Part shown: in pieces, positions 51,817-60,744 of the stretch
How positions within the stretch are numbered: position 1 is the first letter of the stretch
Layout of the letters: each line of letters starts with the position of its first letter
DNA from: Actinoplanes couchii
Lineage (GTDB): Bacteria > Actinomycetota > Actinomycetes > Mycobacteriales > Micromonosporaceae
NCBI RefSeq assembly: GCF_016862075.1
Contig: NZ_BOMG01000023.1
Location: 1 to 64,000, forward strand
Length of the DNA stretch: 64,000 nt
Reading direction: 5' to 3'
Notes under the pieces: generated by a model
What the model saw: the letters and a program-made list of their open reading frames with translations, nothing else
The model's database searches: none
What the model was told of the DNA's origin: nothing
Program-made: the position numbers and the translations under genes

Positions 51817-52764
51817 ATGCCGCGACTTACCGTCGTCGTTCCGGTTTACAACGAGCAGGACGTGCTGCCGCTGTTCGCCGAACGGATCCGGCCCGTGCTC
51901 GACGGCCTGCACGTCAGCTACGAGGTGCTCGCCGTCGACGACGGCAGCCGGGACGCCACCCCGGTCGTGCTGGAGTCGCTCCGGCGGCAGTGGCCACAGC
52001 TGCGCACCGTGCGGCTGCGCAGCAACAGCGGGCACCAGAACGCGCTCGCCGCCGGACTGCACCGGGCCGGCGGCGAGTACGTGGTCAGCATCGACGTCGA
52101 TCTGCAGGACCCGCCCGAGGTGATCGGCGACATGCTGCGCCTCGCCGAGAGCGCGAACCTGGACGTGGTGCACGGGGTGCGGGCCGACCGCAGCACCGAC
52201 ACCCCGTTCAAACGCGGGACCGCCGGGCTGTACTACCGGCTGATCCGGCGGATCGTCGGCACCGAGGTCCCGCACAACGCCGGCGACTTCCGGCTGCTCA
52301 GCCGTACCGCCGTGGACGCGCTCACCGCCCTGCCCGAACACCAGCCGGTCTACCGGTTGCTGGTGCCCTGGCTGGGGCTGCCGAGCGGGGAGATCACCTA
52401 CACCCGGGCGGTACGGGCGGCCGGGCAGTCGAAGTATCCGCTCGCCAAGATGATCCGGCTCGCCCTGGACAGTGTCGTCGGGTTCTCCGCCGCGCCGCTG
52501 CGGGTGGCGACATGGCTCGGCCTGGGCGGGATCGTGCTGTCCACGGTGCTGGCCGTCGCCGGGCTGGTGGCCTGGATCCGCGGCGACGTGGTGCCCGGGT
52601 GGACGTCGATGATCGTGGCCGTCGGGTTCCTCGGCGCCCTGCAACTGCTCTGCCTCGGACTGCTCGGCGAGTACGTGGCCCGGATCTTCACCACGTTGCA
52701 GGCGCGGCCGGCGTTCGTGGTGGCGTACGACTCGGCGTCGGAGGCGGACCTGTGCAAGCTCTGA
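51817..52764 (+). CDS. GT2 membrane glycosyltransferase (GtrB/DPM-like)
   Basis: 315 residues. The GT-A domain (1-220) has VVVPVYNEQDVLP, LAVDDGSRD and the metal-binding D-x-D in SIDVDLQDPPE. NAGDFRLLSR is the acceptor-side motif. Two C-terminal spans (~235-260 and 265-290) anchor it. Such enzymes transfer glucose or mannose from a nucleotide sugar to polyprenyl phosphate on the inner face of the membrane. GAGGGGG 6 bases upstream fixes the ATG. It overlaps the next gene, a PIG-V-like transferase that could use the lipid-linked sugar. Confidence 0.9.
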   Translation: MPRLTVVVPVYNEQDVLPLFAERIRPVLDGLHVSYEVLAVDDGSRDATPVVLESLRRQWPQLRTVRLRSNSGHQNALAAGLHRAGGEYVVSIDVDLQDPPEVIGDMLRLAESANLDVVHGVRADRSTDTPFKRGTAGLYYRLIRRIVGTEVPHNAGDFRLLSRTAVDALTALPEHQPVYRLLVPWLGLPSGEITYTRAVRAAGQSKYPLAKMIRLALDSVVGFSAAPLRVATWLGLGGIVLSTVLAVAGLVAWIRGDVVPGWTSMIVAVGFLGALQLLCLGLLGEYVARIFTTLQARPAFVVAYDSASEADLCKL

Positions 52765-53891
52765 TCACCGCGCCGGCGGCCGTCGTACCGGAAAAGGGTC
52801 AGTGGTTCTCGTCCTTGCGGGCCGCGGGCGTCGTCTGGGGTGTCTTCACCGTCCTGCACCTGGCCGTCAGCGCGTTCACCAAGCGCGGCGCCGGGCTGGA
52901 CGCGGTGCTGCTGGGCTGGAACAACTGGGACGCCGGGCACTACGTACGGATCGCCGAGAGCGGGTACGGGATCGGCCCCGGCTTCCCGGCGTTCTTCCCG
53001 CTCTATCCGCTGCTCATCCACCTGCTCGGCGGCGGCATCGGCGCGGCGCTGGTGGTCGCCAACGCGGCCGCGTTCGGGGCCCTGGCCGTGCTGCACCGGC
53101 TGGCCGCCCACGAGTTCGGCGAGGCGGTCGCCCAGCGCTCGGCCTGGTATCTGGCCGCGTTCCCGATGGGGTTCTTCCTGTTCATCGGCTACAACGAGTC
53201 GCTGTTCCTGCTGCTCGCCGTCGGCGCCCTGTACGCCGGGCGCCGCGGGCACTGGTGGCTGGCCGGCGCCCTCGGCGCGCTGTCCTCGGCGACCCGGCTG
53301 TTCGGGCTGCTGCTGATGCTGCCGCTGGCCGTCGAATACCTGCGCCAGACCGGCTGGACCCTCCGCCGCCTGCGAGCCGACGTGCTCGGCATCGCGCTGG
53401 TCCCGCTCGGTGTGATCGCGTACGCCGTCTACTGCATGATCGAACTGGGCAGCCCGCTGGCGTTCAGCATCGCCCAGGACCAGTGGGGGCGGCGCTACAC
53501 GTTTCCCGGCGGCGCGTGGCTCACCGCCGTCCAGCAGGTCCAGGGCCCGCTGCACCCGGCCACCCTCGGCACCCTGATCGACGCCGGCACCACCCTGGTC
53601 GCGGTGGTGCTGCTGGTCCTGTGCGTGGTCGGCCCGTGGAAGTTCCGGCGCGACCAGATGTACCTGGTGGTCCAGGGCGCGATCACCCTGCTGATGCTGA
53701 TGTCGACGGAGGTGGGTGGCCGCTCGATGCAGTCGGCGGCCCGCTACTGCATGGAGGCGGTCGCGATCCTGCTGCTCCTGGCCCGGATCGGCGCCGACCC
53801 GCGCTGGGACCGCACCGTCCTGGTGCTCGGTGTCTCCCTGCACGCGGCCCTGCTCGCCGTCTTCATGACCGGCACCTTCCTGGTCGCCTGA
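52752..53891 (+). CDS. PIG-V-like polytopic mannosyltransferase
   Basis: 379-residue protein with about ten membrane spans. The first luminal loop has NNWDAGHYVRIAESGYG and PAFFPLYPLLIHLLGG, the signature of PIG-V/GT-C mannosyltransferases that use polyprenyl-phosphomannose. The GTG start overlaps the end of the GT2 gene by 13 bases, and its GGAGG lies inside that gene, so they are coupled. Together they suggest synthesis and use of a lipid-linked hexose for a cell-surface glycan. Acceptor unknown. Confidence 0.82.
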   Translation: MQALITAPAAVVPEKGQWFSSLRAAGVVWGVFTVLHLAVSAFTKRGAGLDAVLLGWNNWDAGHYVRIAESGYGIGPGFPAFFPLYPLLIHLLGGGIGAALVVANAAAFGALAVLHRLAAHEFGEAVAQRSAWYLAAFPMGFFLFIGYNESLFLLLAVGALYAGRRGHWWLAGALGALSSATRLFGLLLMLPLAVEYLRQTGWTLRRLRADVLGIALVPLGVIAYAVYCMIELGSPLAFSIAQDQWGRRYTFPGGAWLTAVQQVQGPLHPATLGTLIDAGTTLVAVVLLVLCVVGPWKFRRDQMYLVVQGAITLLMLMSTEVGGRSMQSAARYCMEAVAILLLLARIGADPRWDRTVLVLGVSLHAALLAVFMTGTFLVA

Positions 53892-53898
53892 CGGGCGG

Positions 53899-53904
53899 TA
53901 GCGT
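53899..53904 (+). promoter_or_regulatory. candidate leaderless -10 box for cupin gene
   Basis: TAGCGT fits TANNNT and ends 8 bases before the ATG at 53913; no ribosome site lies between. Confidence 0.35.
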
Positions 53905-53912
53905 CTCGCGGC

Positions 53913-54281
53913 ATGGGTGTGGAGATCTATGTGGGTAACGCCGATCCGGACGCTCTTGCGGATCGGGGGTGGCTTCTCGGGCACTTCAAGCCGGCCGGAG
54001 ATCCTCGGCACAGTGCCGATGTGGAGATCAAGTGGGGGCGGCATCCGAAAGGGGATCGGCGGGCCGAGTGGGTTCGCGGGGAGGACCGGACCGCACTGCT
54101 GGTGCTGATCAGCGGGTGCTTCCACATGGAGTTCCCGGAGCGGACCGTGGTGCTCGACAAGCAGGGCGACTACGTGGTGTGGCCGCGCGGGGTGGACCAC
54201 TCCTGGTTCGCGGCCGAGGAGTCGACGGTGCTCACGGTTCGGTGGCCGTCGATCCCCGGGTACGCGGTGCCGCTGGAGTGA
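53913..54281 (+). CDS. small cupin-fold protein
   Basis: 122 residues predicted as one cupin beta-barrel. The stretch LLVLISGCFHMEFPERTVVL and then GDYVVWPRGVDHSWFAAEES occupy the two cupin motif positions, but only one or two histidines (H108-like in DHSW, and CFHM) could bind metal. Role unknown; similar small proteins bind metals or small ligands. ATG without ribosome site, 21 bases after the PIG-V-like gene and preceded by a TANNNT box. Confidence 0.7.
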   Translation: MGVEIYVGNADPDALADRGWLLGHFKPAGDPRHSADVEIKWGRHPKGDRRAEWVRGEDRTALLVLISGCFHMEFPERTVVLDKQGDYVVWPRGVDHSWFAAEESTVLTVRWPSIPGYAVPLE

Positions 54282-54393
54282 CCACCGCATCCGCCCGGCG
54301 GGCGCGGGTCGGCCGTGAGTCGCGCCGGCCTCGCGGGGGACCGACAGGGCGGGCCGCCTGCGGTTGTCGGGCCGTCGGGCGTACGAGAAAAGG

Positions 54394-56010
54394 TCATTCG
54401 GGTGGGTCGTGATGCAGTTGATCCTGTTTGATGCCCAGGCGTGACAGGGACGCTGTGGTCTTCGCCAGCATCAGGGGCGGGCCGGCCAGGTAGATCTCGT
54501 GGCGGGACCAGTCGCCGTAAGCGGCGATCGCGTCGGTGACCGGGCCGGACATGTACGGGCCGGACGGGCCGTCGGCCACCACCGGGATCACCGTCGCGCC
54601 GGGGATCCTGGCCACCAGCTCGGTGAGAGCCTCGATGTCGTAGAGCTCGGTCAGGTCGCGGACACCCCAGAACAGCACCGCGGGGCGGGCGTCGCCCAGG
54701 GCCGCCAGCTCGGTGAGGATCGCCTTCATCGGGGCCACCCCGGTGTCGCCGGCGATCATCAGGATGCCTCGGCCGGGGGCGTCCGGCAGGCCCATGTCGC
54801 CCTCCGGCTTCGTCATCCGCAGGCGGGCTCCGGGCCGGATCCGGTGGACCAGGGCGCCGCTCACGCCGGACCCGGATTTCGCGCGGACGTGCAGCTCGAT
54901 GCGCTCGTCCCGGTGCGGGGCGCCGGCCAGTGAGTACGGCCGCCAGACGCCGGGGACGCCGGGGACCTCGAAGCGGGCGTACTGGCCGGGGCGGAACGGG
55001 GTCGGCAGGAACGTGCGCAACGTCAGCACGGCCAGGTCCTCGCGGCGCTGCTCGTGCGTGACCACCTCGACGTCCCAGATCGTCGGCTGGTACGCCACCA
55101 GCGTGCCGCCGTGCACGATCCACTCGTAGGTGTGCTGCCACGCCCAGCGCCACGCCTGGTCGAAGTCCTGCCGCCAGGAACCGGGCGGCATCCCGGCCCG
55201 GGTCGCCTCGGCCAGAGCCGCGCCGACCAGCTGCAGCCGGTTCCACTGCAGGCCGCATTCGGCGAGCACCGCGCCCAGCCGGGCACAGCCGTTGACCAGC
55301 GCCGGCGGGTCGGCCAGGTGGTGGACCAGCCAGGTCAGGGCACGGGCCAGGTCGCCGCGCTGGGTCGCCGCGCTGCCGGGCAGTGACGAGAGCAACGCGG
55401 GCTGCGCCTGATGCAGGGCCTCCCACAGTCGTTCGGCGACGTCGTCGACACCGCCGGCGAAGGTGATGCTGGTGCTCAGGTTGCGCTGGGTGTCGCGGAG
55501 CGCGGCGTCGTCGGCCGGATCCATGCCGTCCCGGCCGGCGGCGTGCCGCAGCGGGCCGGTGCCGGCCTTGGGGCGGCGGGTCGGGAACGAGCGCTGCGGG
55601 ATCTGCGGCGGGAAGTCCATGCCCGACGGCTCGGGCGGGCGCGGGCCCTCCAGACCGGGGATCGGTGGCACCGGAGTGGTCGGGCCGGACGGGGTGATGC
55701 CGCCGATCGGCGGGATGCCACCGCGGGCGGCCCGCAGATTCGACCGGCCCATGACCGCGCTCGGATCCCCGCGCCAGAGCAGGCTCGCCGACTCGCCGGC
55801 CGGTTTCTCCGGCGCCCGGTGCTTGCTGAAGTACGGCGGGGTGCCGGAATCGGATGCCGGGGTGTGATCGGCCACCTGCGCGTCCTTCTTCTTCCGGGCG
55901 ATCTCGGAGAGCGCCGCGGCGGTGTCGGCCTCGCCTGCGGCAGCGGCGTCGGGTGCGCTCTGCCGCAGCCGGATGGCTCGCAGCAGGGCGAGAAGATGCG
56001 GGTCGGACAC
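54394..56010 (-). CDS. globin-like FAD/NAD(P) oxidoreductase lacking heme ligand
   Basis: 538 residues. The first ~165 are a low-complexity Pro/Ala linker. Residues ~165-295 follow a flavohemoglobin globin domain, but the proximal histidine position (usual KHVSLGI) reads LAECGLQ, so no heme ligand is evident. Residues ~300-400 are the FAD domain with RPYSLAGAP, and ~405-530 the NAD-binding domain with MIAGDTGVAPMKAIL and YLAGPPLM. Electron transfer is likely, NO dioxygenation unlikely. GTG chosen with GAGGAGGGG 7 bases upstream; the GTG two codons earlier is too close to it. Confidence 0.8.
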   Translation of the reverse strand: MSDPHLLALLRAIRLRQSAPDAAAAGEADTAAALSEIARKKKDAQVADHTPASDSGTPPYFSKHRAPEKPAGESASLLWRGDPSAVMGRSNLRAARGGIPPIGGITPSGPTTPVPPIPGLEGPRPPEPSGMDFPPQIPQRSFPTRRPKAGTGPLRHAAGRDGMDPADDAALRDTQRNLSTSITFAGGVDDVAERLWEALHQAQPALLSSLPGSAATQRGDLARALTWLVHHLADPPALVNGCARLGAVLAECGLQWNRLQLVGAALAEATRAGMPPGSWRQDFDQAWRWAWQHTYEWIVHGGTLVAYQPTIWDVEVVTHEQRREDLAVLTLRTFLPTPFRPGQYARFEVPGVPGVWRPYSLAGAPHRDERIELHVRAKSGSGVSGALVHRIRPGARLRMTKPEGDMGLPDAPGRGILMIAGDTGVAPMKAILTELAALGDARPAVLFWGVRDLTELYDIEALTELVARIPGATVIPVVADGPSGPYMSGPVTDAIAAYGDWSRHEIYLAGPPLMLAKTTASLSRLGIKQDQLHHDPPE

Positions 56011-56085
56011 GGACACCCCCTCCTCGACCCTAGCCACCGGCGGCTCGCCGCGACGGCGGAAATCGTGACCCGGCAGAATGCCGGT

Positions 56086-56880
56086 GTGCCTGCTCAGACC
56101 ATCACCAGCCCGGACGATCCGCGGATCGGCGACTACCGGGCCCTCACCGACGTGGAACTGCGGACCCGATGGGAGCCGCCGAACGGGCTGTTCATCGCCG
56201 AGGGCGAGTTGGTGATCTCCCGGGCGTTGCGGGCGGGGTACCGGATGCGGTCGGCTCTGGTGGACGAGAAGCGGGTCGCGCAGTTGACCGACCTACCAGC
56301 ATATTGCCCGATTTATGCGGCAAATCAGGAAGTTTTGGAGTCGATCACCGGTTTTCACGTGCACCGCGGCGTCCTGGCGTCGTTCCACCGTCGCGAAATT
56401 CCGGATATGTCGGAAATGCTGGGGAATGCGACGCGGATCGCGGTGCTCGAAGGACTCAACACCCACACCAACCTCGGCGCCCTGTTCCGCTCCGCCGCCG
56501 CCCTCGGCATCGACGCCGTGGTGCTCTCCCCCACCTGCGCCGACCCCCTCTACCGCCGGGCGGTCCGGGTCAGCATGGGCGAGGTGTTCGCCATCCCGTA
56601 CGCGAAGTCCGACGACTGGCCGGGCACCCTGACGGCGATCCGCGAGGCCGGCTTCACCCTACTGGCGCTGACCCCGGGCGAGGGCGCGATCCCGATCGGT
56701 TCGCTGACCCCGCAGCAGCGCGAACGCCCGGCCCTGCTGCTCGGCGCCGAGGGCCCGGGGCTGACCGGGGCCGCGATGGACGCCGCCGACGCCCGGGTGG
56801 TGATCCCGATGCACAACGGTGTCGACTCGCTGAACGTGGCGACCGCCGGGGCGCTCGCCTTCTACGAGATCGGCCGCTGA
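56086..56880 (+). CDS. SpoU-family RNA 2'-O-methyltransferase
   Basis: 264 residues. An N-terminal substrate-binding domain (~20-95: GLFIAEGELVISRALRAGYR) is followed by the SPOUT methyltransferase. Its knotted motifs are IAVLEGLNTHTNLGALFRSA, ALLLGAEGPGL and VVIPMHNGVDSLNVATAGAL, which bind SAM. It methylates 2'-hydroxyls of rRNA or tRNA; target unknown. GTG start, CAGAAT 6 bases upstream, no ribosome site. A short patch at 56290-56420 is less GC-rich than the rest. Confidence 0.92.
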   Translation: MPAQTITSPDDPRIGDYRALTDVELRTRWEPPNGLFIAEGELVISRALRAGYRMRSALVDEKRVAQLTDLPAYCPIYAANQEVLESITGFHVHRGVLASFHRREIPDMSEMLGNATRIAVLEGLNTHTNLGALFRSAAALGIDAVVLSPTCADPLYRRAVRVSMGEVFAIPYAKSDDWPGTLTAIREAGFTLLALTPGEGAIPIGSLTPQQRERPALLLGAEGPGLTGAAMDAADARVVIPMHNGVDSLNVATAGALAFYEIGR

Positions 56881-56888
56881 GCAGCGGG

Positions 56889-57557
56889 TCAGGAGCGGGG
56901 CACCAGCCGCCCACCGGTCCAGGCCAGCCCCATCCCGGCGGCGAGCAGCAGCAGCGCCCCCACGGTGGGCACCGGCGAGTCGGCGACGGTCCCGGCGCCC
57001 ATCGCGATCGCGGCGAGCATCAGCAGCACCCCGTCCGCCGGGTTGACCAGCTTGGACCGGAAGACCGCCCAGCCGAGCAGCAGCAGCCCGGTGCCGGAGA
57101 TGACGGCGGCGGCGGTGAGCAGCTCCGCGGTCCGCCCGCCGGCGATCGGGGTGGTCGCCACCAGGACCTCCTCCGGCATGGCGGCCAGCGGCACCAGCAT
57201 CGTCGCGCCGGCCAGGGTGATCAGCAGCCCGGCCAGGGCGCACCGCCGGGTCCGGGATCCGGCGAGCAGCCCGGCCAGCGCGATCAGGGCGACCATCGCG
57301 AGCCATCCGGCGAGCAGCCCGACGACGAGCGGGCCGGGCGGGCTCTCCACACCGAGGGTGAGCCAGCCGTAGAGCACCGCCGCGGCCGGAAGCGCCCACA
57401 GGGCGAGCCGGGCGTAGATCCGGACCGACCAGATCCAGACGGCGTCCCGCACCGGCAGTAGGTGGCCGTCCGGCTCGGCCTGGGCCGGCGCGCCGACCCA
57501 GGCGGGGGCGACCCGAAGGGGCCGCCCACTCGCCGTCTGACGATGGCTGATGCTCAT
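56889..57557 (-). CDS. multi-pass membrane protein of unknown function
   Basis: 222 residues. A ~40-residue hydrophilic start is followed by about six to seven hydrophobic helices (for example LALWALPAAAVLYGWLTLGV and LVVGLLAGWLAMVALIALAG). No charged motif, transporter signature or known domain is visible. Codon use is normal. It stands between the convergent methyltransferase and the SPFH gene. Confidence 0.7.
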   Translation of the reverse strand: MSISHRQTASGRPLRVAPAWVGAPAQAEPDGHLLPVRDAVWIWSVRIYARLALWALPAAAVLYGWLTLGVESPPGPLVVGLLAGWLAMVALIALAGLLAGSRTRRCALAGLLITLAGATMLVPLAAMPEEVLVATTPIAGGRTAELLTAAAVISGTGLLLLGWAVFRSKLVNPADGVLLMLAAIAMGAGTVADSPVPTVGALLLLAAGMGLAWTGGRLVPRS

Positions 57558-57666
57558 GGTTCCGCCTCACTGGCAGGGGCAACAAGCCGAGCGGCCGGGG
57601 GCACCGGTCGGAATCCTGCTGCGAGCATGCCAAATGCCCTGCCGTGGTGTGGCGGATCCCACAAAC

Positions 57667-58755
57667 TCAGCGCTTCTCGATGCGCTCCGCCCCGTCGTAG
57701 TCGGCGCCGCCGAGAGCGGCGGCCGGCGGGATCCGGTCGGGCGCGGGCAACTCGGGGGTGCTGTCCGCGGCCACCGCCTCGGCCTCACGCACCTCGGCGG
57801 CCGCCGCTTCCGCCGCCGCATCGGCCTCACGCTGGACCGCATCGGCGTCGACACCCTTGAGCGGCTCGTCGCCGACCATGTTGCCGAGACCGCCGAGCGC
57901 GCCGCCGATCCCCTCCAGTGCCTTGGTCAGCTCGGTCGGCAGGATCCACACCTTGTTCGCGGTGCCGTTGGCGATCTGCGGGAGCGACTGGAGATACTGG
58001 TAGGCGAGCACCTTCTGCGACGGGTTGGCCTGGTGGATGGCGTCGAAAACGGTGCGGATCGCCTTGGCCTGGCCCTCGGCCTGCAGGATGCGGGCCTGCC
58101 GGTCACCGTCGGCGCGCAGCACCTGGGACTGTTTCTCACCCTCGGCGGTGAGGATGGCGGCCTGCTTGTGACCCTCGGCGTTCAGGATCGTGGCGCGGCG
58201 CTCCCGCTCGGCGCGCATCTGCTTCTCCATCGAGTCGCGGATGCTGGGCGGCGGCTCGATCGCCTTGATCTCGACCCGGGTCACCTTGATGCCCCAGCGG
58301 CCGGTGGTCTCGTCGAGCACGCTGGACAGGTGCTTGTTGATCTCCTCGCGGCTGGTCAGGGCGCGCTCCAGGTCGAGCGAGCCGATCACGTTGCGCAGCG
58401 TGGTGACGGTGAGCTGTTCGATGGCCTGGAGGAAGTGCGAGATCTCGTACGTCGCGCGCACCGGGTCGACGACCTTGAAGTAGAGCACCGTGTCGATCGA
58501 GACGACCAGGTTGTCCGAGGTGATCACCGGCTGGGGCGGGAAGGAGACCACCTGCTCCCGCATGTCGACCTTGGTCCGTACCGCGTCCACGAACGGGACC
58601 AGCAGGTTCAGTCCCGGGGAGAGGGTCCGCTTGTATTTGCCGAGTCGCTCGATCACGTCCATCCGCTGCTGCGGGACGATCCGGACCGACTTGACGAGAG
58701 TCGTCACCGCGAAGATCGCGATGACGATGCCCAATATCAGGATGATGGCTTCCAT
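57667..58755 (-). CDS. SPFH/stomatin-like (QmcA-type) membrane protein
   Basis: 362 residues. One N-terminal span (AIILILGIVIAIFAVTTLV) anchors the SPFH domain (~25-200: QQRMDVIERLGKYKRTLSPG and VDMREQVVSFPPQPV). A long coiled coil (MEKQMRAERERRATILNAEG and repeats of AEG-x-KQA) and an Ala/Glu-rich tail follow. Such proteins form oligomers that organise membrane microdomains. AGGAGGT lies 7 bases before the ATG. The NfeD-like gene is 11 bases upstream, the usual partner. Confidence 0.93.
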   Translation of the reverse strand: MEAIILILGIVIAIFAVTTLVKSVRIVPQQRMDVIERLGKYKRTLSPGLNLLVPFVDAVRTKVDMREQVVSFPPQPVITSDNLVVSIDTVLYFKVVDPVRATYEISHFLQAIEQLTVTTLRNVIGSLDLERALTSREEINKHLSSVLDETTGRWGIKVTRVEIKAIEPPPSIRDSMEKQMRAERERRATILNAEGHKQAAILTAEGEKQSQVLRADGDRQARILQAEGQAKAIRTVFDAIHQANPSQKVLAYQYLQSLPQIANGTANKVWILPTELTKALEGIGGALGGLGNMVGDEPLKGVDADAVQREADAAAEAAAAEVREAEAVAADSTPELPAPDRIPPAAALGGADYDGAERIEKR

Positions 58756-58766
58756 GACGGCACCTC

Positions 58767-59216
58767 CTAGGCGTGTGGCAGATCGTCGTGCCAGACGAGC
58801 AACGTCGCGCCGCGCAACTTGACGACACGCACGTGTTCACCGGGTGCGAAGGAATCGCCGCTGTCGAACGACCGGGCCTGCCACAGCTCCCCGTCGATCT
58901 TGACCATGCCGTGGTCGCCGTCGACCGCCTCGATCACGGTGCCGCGCGAGCCCTCGATCGCCTCGATCCCGAACGGAGTCTCCCCCGTTTCCAGTGCCGG
59001 CCGGGCGTGCTTCAGGATGATCGGGCGCAACGCCGCGACCGAGAGGCCACTGACGACCGCGAAGACGATCACCTGGGCGAGCAGACCGAACCCGAGCGCC
59101 GCGGCACCCGCGGCGGCCAGTGCCCCGGCCGCGAAGAAGATGATGAGCACAGTCGCGGTGAAGGCCTCACCGATGGCCAGGGTGATGCCGAGGACGATCC
59201 AGAGAACGGCTTCCAC
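58767..59216 (-). CDS. NfeD-like membrane protein
   Basis: 149 residues. Three hydrophobic segments (first VLWIVLGITLAIGEAFTATV) are followed by an OB-fold NfeD domain (~80-145: GSRGTVIEAVDGDHGMVKID). The protease domain of long NfeD proteins is absent, as in the short class. It assists its stomatin partner, encoded 11 bases downstream. GTG start chosen at the first conserved residue; ribosome site weak. Confidence 0.85.
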   Translation of the reverse strand: MEAVLWIVLGITLAIGEAFTATVLIIFFAAGALAAAGAAALGFGLLAQVIVFAVVSGLSVAALRPIILKHARPALETGETPFGIEAIEGSRGTVIEAVDGDHGMVKIDGELWQARSFDSGDSFAPGEHVRVVKLRGATLLVWHDDLPHA

Positions 59217-59326
59217 GTCATCGATGGTTCCACGCCGGTGCACGCACGGCGAGCGCTCGGCTACGCGTAGCCGAAACGACTTGAAACAGTTGGACGGATG
59301 AGTCGAAATTGAGAAGAGGGAACCTC

Positions 59327-60622
59327 GTGTCGTTGCTTCCGGAGACTTCCCGCCGGATCGATGAGATCGCGGCCCGGGCGCAGTCGGACGGGCGGGTGCC
59401 GTCGATCGCCCTGGCCGTCGTCCGGGACCGGGCGGTGCTGCACTTCGCGGGCGCCGGCGAGCGGCCCCGGCCGGACCCGAAGACCCAGTACCGGCTCGGC
59501 TCGATCACCAAGACGATCACCGCGGCCCTGGTCATGCAGTTGCGGGACGAGGGGTTCCTGGCGCTCGACGACCGGCTCCAGCGGCACCTGCCCGGCACCC
59601 CGGTCGGTGACGTGACCCTGCGCCAGCTGCTCGGGCACGTCTCCGGGCTGCAGCGCGAACCGGACGGCCCGTGGTGGGAGCGGGTCGCCGGCGGCACCGT
59701 CGACGAGCTGCTGGCCGGGCTCACCCACGACAAGCTGCACGGCCCGGCGGCCCGGCGGTTCCGGTACTCGAACCTGGGCTACGGGCTGCTCGGCGCGGTG
59801 CTGGAGCGGATCACCGGGCTGGGCTGGGCGGAACTCGCCGGGAAACGGGTGCTCGACCCGCTCGGCATGAAGCGGACCACGTACGCGCCGGTGGAGCCGT
59901 ACGCCCGCGGTTACGTGGTCGGTTCCGGGCTGCACGAGGAACCCCGCCCGGACACCGGTGCGATGGCGCCGGCCGGGCAGCTCTGGTCCACGGTCACCGA
60001 CATGGCGAAGTGGGCGGCCGTGCTCACCGATCCGGCTCCGGCGGTGCTGTCCCGGGAGACCGTCGACGAGATGTGCTCGCCGGTGGCGATCAGCGATCTG
60101 GAGACCTGGACCGAGGGGCACGGGCTGGGCCCGCAGCTGTTCCGGGCCGGCGAGCGGGTCTACGCCGGCCACGGCGGTTCGATGCCCGGTTACGTCTCGC
60201 ACCTCGCGGTCCATCGCCGCAGCCGGCTGGGGGTGATCGTCTTCGCCAACGCCTACGGGCTGGACGGCACCAGCATCAAGCGGGTCAGCCTGACCGCGCT
60301 GACCGCGGTCCTGGACGGCGAACCGGCGCCGGTCGAGCCGTGGCGCCCGCCCGCCGAACCCACCGGCGAGGCCGCCGAGATCCAGGGCCGCTGGTGGTGG
60401 ATGGGCCGCGAGTACACCGTCACCCCCGACGACGGCGCCCTGCTGATGACCGGCCCGAACCACCGGACCCGCTTCGTCCCGAAGGGCCCGGACCGCTGGC
60501 GCGGCGTCTCCGGCTACAACGAGGGCGAGGTGCTCCGCATCGAACGGTCCGCCGACGGCACGGTCGCCCGCCTGGACATCGCCACCTTCCTCTTCAGCCG
60601 CGACTCCCGGCATCTGGCCTGA
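59327..60622 (+). CDS. beta-lactamase-fold serine hydrolase (class C/PBP4*-like)
   Basis: 431 residues. Catalytic S59-x-x-K62 (GSITKT), Y147-S-N149 (RYSNLGYG) and HGGSMPG in place of KTG are all present. A C-terminal beta domain (~330-430: WWWMGREYTVTPDDG) is typical of esterase/peptidase members. No signal peptide is present, so it is cytoplasmic. Likely an esterase or D-amino acid peptidase rather than a resistance enzyme. GTG with AGAGGG 6 bases upstream. Confidence 0.9.
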   Translation: MSLLPETSRRIDEIAARAQSDGRVPSIALAVVRDRAVLHFAGAGERPRPDPKTQYRLGSITKTITAALVMQLRDEGFLALDDRLQRHLPGTPVGDVTLRQLLGHVSGLQREPDGPWWERVAGGTVDELLAGLTHDKLHGPAARRFRYSNLGYGLLGAVLERITGLGWAELAGKRVLDPLGMKRTTYAPVEPYARGYVVGSGLHEEPRPDTGAMAPAGQLWSTVTDMAKWAAVLTDPAPAVLSRETVDEMCSPVAISDLETWTEGHGLGPQLFRAGERVYAGHGGSMPGYVSHLAVHRRSRLGVIVFANAYGLDGTSIKRVSLTALTAVLDGEPAPVEPWRPPAEPTGEAAEIQGRWWWMGREYTVTPDDGALLMTGPNHRTRFVPKGPDRWRGVSGYNEGEVLRIERSADGTVARLDIATFLFSRDSRHLA

Positions 60623-60695
60623 TCAAACCCATTGCGGCGGTACGGACGTCGGCTCCACAGAAGCACTACCCGTCCCGCCGCGTCGCGCGAGGAGG

Positions 60696-60717
60696 GCCCG
60701 GGGCCACGGCCCCGGGC
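60696..60717. terminator. bidirectional hairpin between convergent genes
   Basis: GCCCGGGGCC (60696-60705) and GGCCCCGGGC (60708-60717) form a perfect 10-bp stem with a nominal 2-base spacer (stem likely opens slightly). It lies between the convergent serine hydrolase and EamA genes. Confidence 0.6.
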
Positions 60718-60744
60718 GCGACCCGCCGGGCCGAGGGCTTTTGG

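Noticed and set aside
51990..52751. Long upstream part of the frame carrying the PIG-V-like gene
   Set aside because: It is out of frame within the GT2 gene; GTG at 52752 with GGAGG begins the membrane protein.
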